DNA of 64,000 nucleotides, taken from NCBI RefSeq assembly GCF_048572895.1, contig NZ_CP183878.1, positions 2,418,001 to 2,482,000 on the forward strand, given 5' to 3'. Shown here piece after piece: positions 41,548 through 49,895 of this stretch. A program made the translations under genes and the position numbers. Source of the DNA: Psychrobacillus sp048572895 (GTDB taxonomy: Bacteria > Bacillota > Bacilli > Bacillales_A > Planococcaceae). Under the pieces are notes generated by a model. It made no database searches and was not told the DNA's origin. It saw only the letters and a list, made by a program, of their open reading frames with translations. The first letter of the stretch is position 1, and every line of letters starts with the position of its first letter.

Positions 41548-42298
41548 TTTGAAAAGTACCTTCTTCCTCCATATGACCTGAGCGATTTATCTTCGTGTGT
41601 AAGTACTTTTCATTGAATTCCGATACGTCCCCCCATAAAGGCGTACGCCCCGCAACAGGTAGACCTGCGTCCTTTAATGCTTTTACTTTTTTAGGATTAT
41701 TCGTTATTAATGTAACTGGTTTTGTGCGTAATACTTTTAACACTTCGATTGCATCCCCGTAATTTCTAGAATCATCTACAAAACCAAGTTTTTCATTGGC
41801 CTCCACTGTATCAGAACCATTTTCTTGTAGGATATAGGCCATTGCTTTACTGAAAAGACCAATTCCTCTTCCTTCATGGTTTGCTAAATAGAATAATGCA
41901 CCTGCCCCGTTATTAACAATCATTTGCATCGACTGTTTTAATTGGAAGCCACAATCACAGCGCTTGCTGCCAAAAATATCACCTGTATGACAAATGGAGT
42001 GCATGCGGATTAGGGATTCCTCGTTCTCTCTAAAGTCTCCGTAAACCAATACACTGGACTGTTGATATTCCGCTAAGTTAGTGGAGGATAAATTATTGAT
42101 AATTTGACCGATGTCCTCAGTGTACTCATCGCTATTTAACCAGCTATACCACTGGAATATAACCGTATTACCATTTAAATTTACTGGTAGGCGAATTGGT
42201 CCAACTAGATAAATTGAATTTTCATCAGTTTTAATTACTTTAATTTTATCTTTTAATACATTGACTACATCATTAGATATTTCTTTCACATTTTGCAT
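41540..42298 (-). CDS. ribA: GTP cyclohydrolase II, stand-alone RibA type
   Basis: RibA opens GTP to the first riboflavin intermediate. The 252-residue protein has the zinc-binding triad in RMHSICHTGDIFGSKRCDCGFQ, the EGRGIGLFSKAMAYILQ motif, DTVEANEKLGFVDDSRNYG with the catalytic arginine, and TLITNNPKKVKAL. It lacks the RibB domain that Bacillus RibBA carries, and has an N-terminal extension of about 80 residues. It forms a two-gene unit with ribD between the HAD gene and hemL. Confidence 0.87.
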   Translation of the reverse strand: MQNVKEISNDVVNVLKDKIKVIKTDENSIYLVGPIRLPVNLNGNTVIFQWYSWLNSDEYTEDIGQIINNLSSTNLAEYQQSSVLVYGDFRENEESLIRMHSICHTGDIFGSKRCDCGFQLKQSMQMIVNNGAGALFYLANHEGRGIGLFSKAMAYILQENGSDTVEANEKLGFVDDSRNYGDAIEVLKVLRTKPVTLITNNPKKVKALKDAGLPVAGRTPLWGDVSEFNEKYLHTKINRSGHMEEEGTFQND

Positions 42299-42410
42299 TC
42301 CGAATCCTCATTTCTTTAAAACATAATAGTATCTCTATATTATTCTATCTAGATTACTTTTCGTAAGTAATTATATTTTAGTAATCATTTTATGTCAATT
42401 AACTTAGACT

Positions 42411-42439
42411 AAAAGAGCCCTGCAACTAATGCAAGGCTC
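42411..42439 (-). terminator. Terminator of the hemAXCDBL operon
   Basis: Stem GAGCCtTGCA / TGCAGGGCTC with a short loop followed by TTTT on the minus strand, 10 bp past hemL. Confidence 0.85.
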
Positions 42440-42449
42440 CCATTTCTAT

Positions 42450-43745
42450 TTAGTTGTTGGATAATTTTTCGAAAACTGTATGGAACGCTTGAATTGTTTT
42501 TTCTATATGCTCTACAGTATGTGCGCTTGATAGAAATAATCCTTCAAACTGCGAAGGCGGCAGATAAATTCCTTCCTCTGCCATGAGACGGAAATATTTA
42601 GCGAATAATTCTAAGTCAGATGTTTTCGCTGTATCAAAATTAATCACGTCTTCGTTGGTTAAGAAGAAACCTATCATAGAACCAGCACGATTCACTGTAT
42701 GTGGAATATTATATTTGGTTGCTGCTTCGCGGAAACCCTTTTCAAGTATATCCCCTAGCTTGATAAAATAATCATATGATTTTTCATTTAATCGAGTTAA
42801 TGTTTCATATCCCGCAGTCATTGCTAAAGGATTTCCTGAAAGTGTACCAGCTTGATATACAGGTCCAGCAGGTGCAATCATTTCCATGATTTCACGTTTC
42901 CCACCAAATGCTCCTACAGGAAGTCCGCCGCCGATAACCTTACCTAAACAAGTTAAATCCGGTGTAATATCGAAATAACCTTGCGCACAGTTGTATCCTA
43001 CTCGGAAGCCAGTCATAACCTCATCAAAGATTAAAACTGTCCCATTTTTCTCCGTTAGTTCGCGCAGTCCTTCTAAGAATCCTTCCACTGGAGGAACAAC
43101 GCCCATATTACCCGCTACAGGCTCAACGATTACTGCTGCTAAATCATCTCCGAAGTTTTCAAATACATGACGAACGCTTTCTAAATCATTATACGGTACA
43201 GCAATTGTGTTTTTGGCAATAGACTCAGGCACACCTGGGCTATCTGGTAATCCAAGTGTCGCAACACCAGATCCAGCTTTTATCAATAAGCTGTCGCCGT
43301 GTCCGTGATAGCTACCTTCAAATTTCAAAATTTTGTTGCGACCTGTGTAACCACGTGCTAAACGAAGTGCACTCATCGTTGCTTCCGTACCAGAAGAAAC
43401 CATACGAACCATCTCAATAGATGGCACACGCTCCATCACAAGTTTAGCTAATTTATTTTCGATTAGGGTTGAAGCACCGAAGCTTGTACCAGTTTCAGCA
43501 ACCTGTTGAATGGCTTTCACTACATTTGGTTCCGTATGCCCTAAAATAAGTGGACCCCATGATAGAACGTAGTCAATGTATTCATTGCCATCGATGTCTG
43601 TTAATATAGCACCCTTTCCACTCTCCATGAAAATAGGATCCATATCGACTGATTTAAATGCACGTACAGGACTATTTACGCCACCTGGCATTAGCTCCTT
43701 CGCTTCTATAAATGCTTGTTTGGATTGCTCATATGATTTTGTCAT
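42450..43745 (-). CDS. hemL: Glutamate-1-semialdehyde 2,1-aminomutase
   Basis: PLP enzyme converting glutamate-1-semialdehyde to 5-aminolevulinate. The 431-residue protein has FEGSYHGHGDSLLIKAG, VIVEPVAGNMG, LIFDEVMTGFRVGYN and the PLP lysine in CLGKVIGGGLPVGAFGG. The start at MTKSYEQSK follows GGAGG and shares one base with the hemB stop (TAATG). Last gene of the haem operon before a terminator. Confidence 0.95.
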   Translation of the reverse strand: MTKSYEQSKQAFIEAKELMPGGVNSPVRAFKSVDMDPIFMESGKGAILTDIDGNEYIDYVLSWGPLILGHTEPNVVKAIQQVAETGTSFGASTLIENKLAKLVMERVPSIEMVRMVSSGTEATMSALRLARGYTGRNKILKFEGSYHGHGDSLLIKAGSGVATLGLPDSPGVPESIAKNTIAVPYNDLESVRHVFENFGDDLAAVIVEPVAGNMGVVPPVEGFLEGLRELTEKNGTVLIFDEVMTGFRVGYNCAQGYFDITPDLTCLGKVIGGGLPVGAFGGKREIMEMIAPAGPVYQAGTLSGNPLAMTAGYETLTRLNEKSYDYFIKLGDILEKGFREAATKYNIPHTVNRAGSMIGFFLTNEDVINFDTAKTSDLELFAKYFRLMAEEGIYLPPSQFEGLFLSSAHTVEHIEKTIQAFHTVFEKLSNN

Positions 43746-44728
43746 TATTTTTCCTCCAACCAACGGGCAGCATCTTTAGCATGATATGTTAAGATCATAT
43801 CCGCTCCTGCGCGCTTCATTCCTGTTAGTGTTTCAAGCACTGTTTCTTTTTCATTGATCCAGCCATTAATCGCTGCTGCTTTTACCATCGCATATTCTCC
43901 ACTTACATTGTATGCAACAATCGGAGTAGCAAATGTATTTTTCACATCACGAATAATATCTAAGTAAGATAATGCTGGTTTTACGATTAAAAAGTCTGCA
44001 CCCTCTTGGACATCTGATGAAGCTTCACGGATTGCTTCCATACGATTCGAATAATCCATTTGATATGTTTTGCGGTCACCAAATTTTGGTGCGCCGTCCG
44101 CTGCTTCACGGAAAGGTCCGTAATATGCTGATGCATATTTTACTGCATATGACATAATTGGTACATCTTTAAACCCTGCTTCATCTAAACCAAGACGAAT
44201 TGCAGCTACAAAACCGTCCATCATATTTGAAGGAGCAATAATATCTGCACCAGCTTCTGCTTGGCTGATTGCAGTTTTCGCCAACAAGTCAAGGGAAGGA
44301 TCATTTAAAATACGTTCATTTTCATCCACCACACCACAATGCCCGTGGTCTGTAAATTCACATAGACAAGTATCCGCAATGACGATTAATTGTGGATGGC
44401 GTTCTTTGATGAAGCGAATTGCTTTCTGAACAATTCCATGATCATGATATGCCCCAGAACCAACTGCATCTTTTTCCGCAGGAAGTCCGAACAATATAAC
44501 GGAAGGAATTCCTAAATTCACTACTTCGTCTACTTCCTCTGCTAAACGATCAAGAGAGAATTGGAAAACACCAGGCATCGATGATACTTCATTTTTGATG
44601 TTCTCGCCTTCCATCACGAAAATAGGATAGATGAAATCTTCCTTATGTAAATAAGTTTCCTTAACCATTGCTCGAATTCCTGCTGATTGTCTTAAACGAC
44701 GATGACGTTGAAAAAATAATTCAGTCAT
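43745..44728 (-). CDS. hemB: Delta-aminolevulinic acid dehydratase (porphobilinogen synthase)
   Basis: HemB condenses two 5-aminolevulinates to porphobilinogen. The 327-residue protein starts MTELFFQRHRRLRQSAGIR after AAAGGAAG, overlapping the hemD stop by one base. It has the cysteine-rich metal site (DTCLCEFTDHGHCGVV), the first Schiff-base lysine in MSYAVKYASAYYGPFREA and the second in FLIVKPALSYLDIIR. Confidence 0.95.
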   Translation of the reverse strand: MTELFFQRHRRLRQSAGIRAMVKETYLHKEDFIYPIFVMEGENIKNEVSSMPGVFQFSLDRLAEEVDEVVNLGIPSVILFGLPAEKDAVGSGAYHDHGIVQKAIRFIKERHPQLIVIADTCLCEFTDHGHCGVVDENERILNDPSLDLLAKTAISQAEAGADIIAPSNMMDGFVAAIRLGLDEAGFKDVPIMSYAVKYASAYYGPFREAADGAPKFGDRKTYQMDYSNRMEAIREASSDVQEGADFLIVKPALSYLDIIRDVKNTFATPIVAYNVSGEYAMVKAAAINGWINEKETVLETLTGMKRAGADMILTYHAKDAARWLEEK

Positions 44729-45489
44729 TACACTCTTCCTTTCCATTCCACTAATTTATCGATTACATCTCTTAAAGTATACGTATCTGGCATAACCTGC
44801 ACAGAAACCTTCATAGATTCTAAATAATTCTTTGTAATATGTCCGATTGCACAAACTGTGACATGTTCATATCCAAAGGTAATCCCAATACTTCGGTGAA
44901 AAATCTCGGCTGTCGAAGGACTTGTGAAGATAATCGAACACTTTTTCCCGCTCGTTAATAGCTTCTTCACATATACTTTGTTTTCCTCGAGCTCCACTGT
45001 TTCATATATAGTCCATTCATCTACTTTATGTTTCAGTCCAGCTGTTATTGTATCTTTCGCAAGATTCCCTTTAACAAACAAACAACGATCCGTAGAAGAT
45101 GCTACCTTTGGAAATTGCTGAACAAATATATCCGCACTAAATATAGTAGGGGTAAAATCGACGGTTAATCCTAGGCTTTCAATAGCATTTGCTGTTTTTA
45201 TACCGACCACCGCAATTTTAGCTGTAAAAAAACTTGCATCAAGCTGATATTTTACCATTTTCGAATGAAATGCCTTCACACTACTTTGACTAGTAAATAT
45301 AAGCCAGTCATATAGGTTACAGCGCTGTAATTGATCTAGATCATGCGTACTAACTATCTCCTTTGTAGCAATCATCGGAGCAATTACTGCATTGCCACCA
45401 AGTTTTTCTACAAGGTCTGATGCTTCCGATGACCTTAGAATGCCCGTAAAAATGACATTCTCTCCTGACAAAGGAGCAATATTATACAT
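44728..45489 (-). CDS. hemD: Uroporphyrinogen-III synthase
   Basis: HemD cyclises hydroxymethylbilane to uroporphyrinogen III. The 253-residue protein is divergent, as is normal for the family, with VIFTGILRSSEASDLVEKLGG at the N-terminus, DWLIFTSQSSVKAF, and SIIFTSPSTAEIFHRS near residue 185. It overlaps hemC by 8 bp and hemB by one base, inside the canonical hemAXCDBL order. Confidence 0.9.
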   Translation of the reverse strand: MYNIAPLSGENVIFTGILRSSEASDLVEKLGGNAVIAPMIATKEIVSTHDLDQLQRCNLYDWLIFTSQSSVKAFHSKMVKYQLDASFFTAKIAVVGIKTANAIESLGLTVDFTPTIFSADIFVQQFPKVASSTDRCLFVKGNLAKDTITAGLKHKVDEWTIYETVELEENKVYVKKLLTSGKKCSIIFTSPSTAEIFHRSIGITFGYEHVTVCAIGHITKNYLESMKVSVQVMPDTYTLRDVIDKLVEWKGRV

Positions 45490-46411
45490 TCAAATCTGCC
45501 TTCACTTGTTGGATTAAATCGTATGCTCCTTGTTCCGTCACGATACGTGCTAGTTCTTTTCCAAGGGCATCCGCATTTGTCCCAGTTAATATTTCTTTAT
45601 ATACGACAGATGCATCTGGTGCTGCAACTAGAGCTGTCATTGTAATTTTATCGTCACTAATTGTTGCATGTCCAGCAATCGGCACCTGACATCCACCGTC
45701 CATTGCTGCTAAAAATGCACGCTCAGCTTCTACTGCAACCCATGTATCACGGTCTGAAAGCTTTGATAGCTCATCGATTAATTCTTGATCATCTGCACGG
45801 CACTCAATAGCAAGAGCTCCTTGTCCAACTGCAGGTACGCAATCCTCCGGAGATAAATATTCTGTTACGACCTCATCGCTCCAGCCCAAACGTTTTAAAC
45901 CTGCTGCTGCTAAAATAATCGCATCATACTCGCCATCTTGTAATTTTTGCAAGCGAGTATCTACATTACCACGAATCCATTTAATCTCAATATCTGGACG
46001 TAATAATAGTAGTTGGGCACTTCTTCTTAAGCTGCTTGTTCCTACAACAGCACCTTTTGGGAGGTCTGCAAATTTCACATTCCCTGTCGATATAAAAGCA
46101 TCACGTTCATCCACACGTTTTGGGGTACATCCCATGACTAAACCTTCTGGAAGTACAGATGGCATATCCTTCATGCTGTGCACCGCAAAGTCGATTTCTT
46201 TGTCGTAAAGGGCCTGTTCTATTTCTTTTACAAAAAGTCCCTTCCCACCAACTTTTGAAAGTGTAACATCCAAAATCTGGTCACCCTTTGTCACAATCTC
46301 TTTCACTTCAAACTCAAAAGGTGCTCCCATGTCTTTCATCTGTTGAATAAACCAATTTGTTTGAGTTAAAGCTAACTTACTCCGTCTAGATCCTACAATA
46401 ATTTTACGCAT
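45482..46411 (-). CDS. hemC: Porphobilinogen deaminase (hydroxymethylbilane synthase)
   Basis: HemC polymerises four porphobilinogens. The 309-residue protein has KIIVGSRRSKLALTQTNWF, LSKVGGKGLFVKEIEQAL, DFAVHSMKDMPS, GTSSLRRSAQLLLLRPD and the dipyrromethane cofactor cysteine in MDGGCQVPIAGHA near residue 241. Full length, 19 bp downstream of hemX. Confidence 0.95.
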   Translation of the reverse strand: MRKIIVGSRRSKLALTQTNWFIQQMKDMGAPFEFEVKEIVTKGDQILDVTLSKVGGKGLFVKEIEQALYDKEIDFAVHSMKDMPSVLPEGLVMGCTPKRVDERDAFISTGNVKFADLPKGAVVGTSSLRRSAQLLLLRPDIEIKWIRGNVDTRLQKLQDGEYDAIILAAAGLKRLGWSDEVVTEYLSPEDCVPAVGQGALAIECRADDQELIDELSKLSDRDTWVAVEAERAFLAAMDGGCQVPIAGHATISDDKITMTALVAAPDASVVYKEILTGTNADALGKELARIVTEQGAYDLIQQVKADLNV

Positions 46412-46430
46412 AATATGTCCGCGTCCTTTC

Positions 46431-47261
46431 TTAATACCAAATGTGGAATTGTGATAATTGACTGCCTAATAAGAAATTTACCAAAACAAATAGAAACGCA
46501 TAAATGTGTATCCAGGCATAATTTGTCCCTTTAATCTTTGCCGATTTTCTTATCAATAAAACTAGAATATAAATTACTAATACGATAAAAGAATTGACTA
46601 TCTTAATATCATAGAGTGGAAAAGCATCTAAAGATATATATGCCCATTCTAACCCAAGAACTAAACTTACAAACAATAATGGAATTCCCGTTAAAATGGA
46701 CAAGCTCATCCCGTTTTCAGCTTGCCTGAGTGAAGGTAATCGAGTGAACTGTTTCGTCCACTTTTTCTTCTTTAACACTTTATATAAGATTAAATATAAT
46801 GTCGAAAAAACAAATGCTAAAGCAAAAGCAGTATAAGCGAGTAGCGCAAACATAATATGGATAAATAATAGCTCAGATTTAAGGTTATCGCCTACTAATG
46901 ACTGTGCCATCGGATTTGGTGCAAACGTATGAATTGTCATGAAAATAAATCCGATCAAATTCAAAAAGAATGCTGGAAGATCCAATTTAAATACTAGCTG
47001 TAAAACAAGTGATAACATAATGATCAACCAAGCATAAAAATAAATACCCTCAAACAACGAAAGTATTGGAAAACGTTCCATTTCCATCATATACATGATT
47101 AAAAAAATTGTTTGTAAAGTACCAACGATGAATAGTAACCACACCGCTAGTCGATGTGCACGTACATCCTTATGTAAGTAATCAATAAAATAAAAAACAA
47201 GGCTTATAGATTGAAGAATGACCATAATCTCATGAAGCCTTGTCATCGTCAGATCAGTCAT
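46431..47261 (-). CDS. hemX: HemX, CcsA-like membrane protein of the haem operon
   Basis: A 276-residue membrane protein with about eight hydrophobic segments, related to the cytochrome c assembly protein family (CcsA/ResC). In B. subtilis HemX is reported to influence the level of glutamyl-tRNA reductase. Typical features are WLIIMLSLVLQLVFK, LLFIHIMFALLAYTAFALAF and the C-terminal NYAWIHIYAFLFVLVNFLLG. It is separated from hemA by 79 bp that hold a terminator-like hairpin. Confidence 0.88.
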   Translation of the reverse strand: MTDLTMTRLHEIMVILQSISLVFYFIDYLHKDVRAHRLAVWLLFIVGTLQTIFLIMYMMEMERFPILSLFEGIYFYAWLIIMLSLVLQLVFKLDLPAFFLNLIGFIFMTIHTFAPNPMAQSLVGDNLKSELLFIHIMFALLAYTAFALAFVFSTLYLILYKVLKKKKWTKQFTRLPSLRQAENGMSLSILTGIPLLFVSLVLGLEWAYISLDAFPLYDIKIVNSFIVLVIYILVLLIRKSAKIKGTNYAWIHIYAFLFVLVNFLLGSQLSQFHIWY

Positions 47262-47282
47262 AACATTCTCCTTTTACATAGT

Positions 47283-47333
47283 AAAAAGGCGTTTATCATA
47301 TCTATTTGTTTCCATACAGATATAAAAACGCCT
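47283..47333 (-). terminator. Terminator-like hairpin between hemA and hemX
   Basis: AGGCGTTT ... AAACGCC(T) arms with partly paired interior (ATATCT / AGATAT) are followed by TTTTT on the minus strand. It lies inside the haem operon and would reduce read-through from hemA into hemXCDBL. Confidence 0.65.
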
Positions 47334-47340
47334 CCTTTAC

Positions 47341-48708
47341 TTAGTTAAATAGCAAGTTTTCTTTTAAATTTTGTGATTCAATTAATGTTTGCTTTAAATT
47401 AATTTTAGCTTTTTCTGCTTGTATTGCTACTTCCTTTTGAACATCGTCTTCTATACCAAAGATTTGCTGGAATAATTGTAGCTGAGCTGCAGGATCTTTT
47501 GCCGCAGATAATTCTTTTACTTGGAGAATTGGTTCTTTTAATAGCTGATTGACAATCGACTTTGTATGCTTGCTTAAAATTTTTCGTTCACGATCCGTTA
47601 AATTCGGCATTTTGTTCTCAATAGATGCCATTGTTTCAGCTTGTATCGTATTTGCTTTTTGACGAAGTGCTGAAATAATTGGTACAACACCAAGCGTTGT
47701 TACCCAATCATTAAATTGCTCAATTTCTGTTTCAATCATCTGATTGATTTGTTGAGCGGCACGTTCTCTTTCTGCTAAGTTTGCTTCTACAATTCCTTGT
47801 AAATCATCAATATCATATAAGAACACATTTGGAAGATCACCTATACGCGGATCTAAATCACGCGGCACGGCTATATCTACCATAAATAGTGGTTTCCCTT
47901 TACGAAGACGTTCTACAAATTGCATTAGTTCAAAATCAATTACAAATTCTGTTGAACCTGTTGAACTTATAAGAATATCTGCTTCTAGTAATGCACATTG
48001 AAGCTCGTCCATTGGTTTAGCATCACCGTCAAACTTAGCAGCAAGCTCCTTCGCTTTTTCAAAAGTACGATTGATCACCGTAACCTTTTCAGCACCGCTA
48101 CCATGTAGGTTCTGAATTGCAAGCTCACCCATTTTACCTGCGCCTAAAATAACTACATGCTTATGGTTTAATGAGCCAAATATTTTCTTGCCTAACTCTA
48201 CTGCTGCGTAAGAAACCGAAACGGCATTCTCTCCGATTGCAGTCTCTGCGTGCGCACGCTTAGCAAATGTCACTGCCTGTTTGAATAATTGATTGAAAAC
48301 GGTACCTGTTGTACCATTTTCTTGTCCATTTAGAAAACTTTTCTTCACTTGCCCTAATATTTGTGTTTCGCCAAGTACCATCGAATCGATGCCCGCAGTA
48401 ACACGAAACAAATGATTATTCGCTTGGTCATCCTCGTGAACAAATAAATAGGTAGATAAATTTTCTAATGGAATATCAAACCAATTTGCTAAAAATTGCT
48501 TCACGTAGTATTTACCGGTATGTAGTTGGTCTACAGTAGCGTAAATCTCCGTACGGTTACATGTAGATACGATGACATTTTCTAATATACTTTTTTGGTC
48601 TTGTAGTGCTTGCATCGCATTCGGAAGCTCCGTTTCAACAAACGACAGTTTTTCGCGAATTTCGACAGGAGCAGTACGGTAATTGACACCAACCACGATT
48701 GTATGCAT
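47341..48708 (-). CDS. hemA: Glutamyl-tRNA reductase
   Basis: HemA reduces Glu-tRNA to glutamate-1-semialdehyde, the committed step of the C5 haem pathway. The 455-residue protein has GVNYRTAPVEIREKLSF, the catalytic cysteine in STCNRTEIYA near residue 50, GETQILGQVK, the NADPH Rossmann motif VVILGAGKMGELA, and the C-terminal helical dimerisation domain. A PerR-like box lies about 100 bp upstream, and hemA is a known PerR target in B. subtilis. Confidence 0.95.
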   Translation of the reverse strand: MHTIVVGVNYRTAPVEIREKLSFVETELPNAMQALQDQKSILENVIVSTCNRTEIYATVDQLHTGKYYVKQFLANWFDIPLENLSTYLFVHEDDQANNHLFRVTAGIDSMVLGETQILGQVKKSFLNGQENGTTGTVFNQLFKQAVTFAKRAHAETAIGENAVSVSYAAVELGKKIFGSLNHKHVVILGAGKMGELAIQNLHGSGAEKVTVINRTFEKAKELAAKFDGDAKPMDELQCALLEADILISSTGSTEFVIDFELMQFVERLRKGKPLFMVDIAVPRDLDPRIGDLPNVFLYDIDDLQGIVEANLAERERAAQQINQMIETEIEQFNDWVTTLGVVPIISALRQKANTIQAETMASIENKMPNLTDRERKILSKHTKSIVNQLLKEPILQVKELSAAKDPAAQLQLFQQIFGIEDDVQKEVAIQAEKAKINLKQTLIESQNLKENLLFN

Positions 48709-48745
48709 GGAATATGTCTCCCCTTCACGTCATTTCATAAGTCCA

Positions 48746-48754
48746 ATTATATCA
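48746..48754 (-). promoter_or_regulatory. Possible extended -10 promoter of hemA
   Basis: TGATATAAT on the minus strand gives a perfect -10 with a TG extension about 40 bp upstream of hemA. No clear -35 is present. Confidence 0.45.
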
Positions 48755-48806
48755 TAGCTTCTAAGCTTGTTCTTTGCATATTTGTGAACAACATATGAAA
48801 TCTTAT

Positions 48807-48821
48807 TTAGAATTATTATAA
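48807..48821. promoter_or_regulatory. PerR-type operator upstream of hemA
   Basis: TTAGAATTATTATAA differs at one position from the Bacillus Per box TTATAATTATTATAA. In B. subtilis the hemAXCDBL operon is repressed by PerR, so sequence and context agree. The box is some 55 bp upstream of the proposed -10, so the regulated promoter may be another one nearby. The stretch 48830-49000 shows nothing I can name. Confidence 0.6.
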
Positions 48822-49008
48822 ATTAATAATAGCAAACAACCTTCCCCAATTCAAACATTCTGTTCACATTAATAAAAGTGGAATAATTCAAAAAATAAAG
48901 TCGAATATAAGCATGGTATTCCCTAACTTAATCGGTTTTAATCAAAACTGTATCCATCCATATATTAATTTAATCTGATACTAGCACCTTAGCGATAAGT
49001 TATTCTAA

Positions 49009-49140
49009 ATCCATAAACCTGATTGATAGCCCATAAAATTTCGATTATAGCCCATTAGTGATATGAGATTGCCGATAAATTGTTGGGATAGCCCATAAAC
49101 AACAGAGAATAGCCCATAAATTGTAATTGTAGACCATAAT
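49009..49140. repeat. Degenerate 20-21 bp repeats TAGCCCATAAA between hemA and engB
   Basis: Variants of TAGCCCATAAA start (at the G) at 49029, 49050, 49071, 49091, 49112 and 49132, spaced 21, 21, 20, 21 and 20 bp, with a further weak unit at 49009. Spacer bases between cores vary. No open frame spans it. Same period as the repeats at 5171 and 35892, but a different unit. Confidence 0.75.
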
Positions 49141-49195
49141 GCTATCTTCCCACGGAAAGATTCCGCCTTTCTAATTCTAATTAAATATGTCCTTT

Positions 49196-49238
49196 AAAAA
49201 AACGAGTTCTTGATCGACGTTTATCGCTCAAGAACTCG
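49196..49238 (-). terminator. Terminator after engB
   Basis: Perfect 11-bp stem CGAGTTCTTGA / TCAAGAACTCG with a 14-nt loop and seven T on the minus strand; it lies about 70 bp past engB. Confidence 0.88.
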
Positions 49239-49305
49239 CTAGGAAAAATTGTATACTATTATTTATAGAGATTCCTACTATATTGACTACAAACTGTTAA
49301 TAGCC

Positions 49306-49893
49306 TTAATCTAAAATTCTACTTTCGATTTCTGCCCATGCTGCATCGAAGCCTAAACCTGTGTCTGAAGAGAAAACGATTAATGGATCTGTTTTGTCCA
49401 TCTGAAGTTCATCCTTCACTATCTTTTTATGCTTATCCCATTTCCCTTTAGGGATTTTATCTGCTTTTGTCGCAATGACAATACAAGGAATATTATAATG
49501 CTTTAAAAAATCATACATCATGCAATCATCACCTGTTGGTGGATGTCTTAAATCCACTATCAAAACAACTGCTTTCAGAATGTTGCGGGAGGTAAAATAA
49601 GTTTCAATCATTTTACCCCATGCAGCACGTTCTGATTTAGATACTTTTGCGTAACCGTAACCAGGTACATCAACAAATATCAAAGCTTCCTCTAATTGAT
49701 AAAAGTTCAATGTTTGTGTTTTACCTGGTTTAGATGAAATCCTAGCCATGCTTTTACGACCAATCATTTTATTGATAAAAGATGATTTCCCTACATTTGA
49801 ACGTCCAGCTAGAGCTATTTCAGGTAAATCACCCTCTGGATATTGCGCTGGTCTTACGGCACTGATTAGTAATTCTACATTATGGATTTTCAT
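49306..49893 (-). CDS. engB: Ribosome biogenesis GTPase EngB (YsxC)
   Basis: YsxC is an essential GTPase needed for 50S assembly. The 195-residue protein has G1 GRSNVGKSSFI, G2 KPGKTQT, G3 DVPGYGYA and G4 ATKADKI, all intact. It follows lon by 2 bp, as in B. subtilis. Confidence 0.96.
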   Translation of the reverse strand: MKIHNVELLISAVRPAQYPEGDLPEIALAGRSNVGKSSFINKMIGRKSMARISSKPGKTQTLNFYQLEEALIFVDVPGYGYAKVSKSERAAWGKMIETYFTSRNILKAVVLIVDLRHPPTGDDCMMYDFLKHYNIPCIVIATKADKIPKGKWDKHKKIVKDELQMDKTDPLIVFSSDTGLGFDAAWAEIESRILD

Positions 49894-49895
49894 TG

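Noticed and set aside
40456..42298. Secondary-metabolite cluster around ribA-ribD
   Set aside because: Neighbours are a HAD nucleotidase and haem genes; no tailoring or transport genes are near, so only the pair itself is reported.
42299..42410. FMN riboswitch upstream of ribA
   Set aside because: The 110-bp spacer is AT-rich and lacks the conserved RFN-element sequence blocks.
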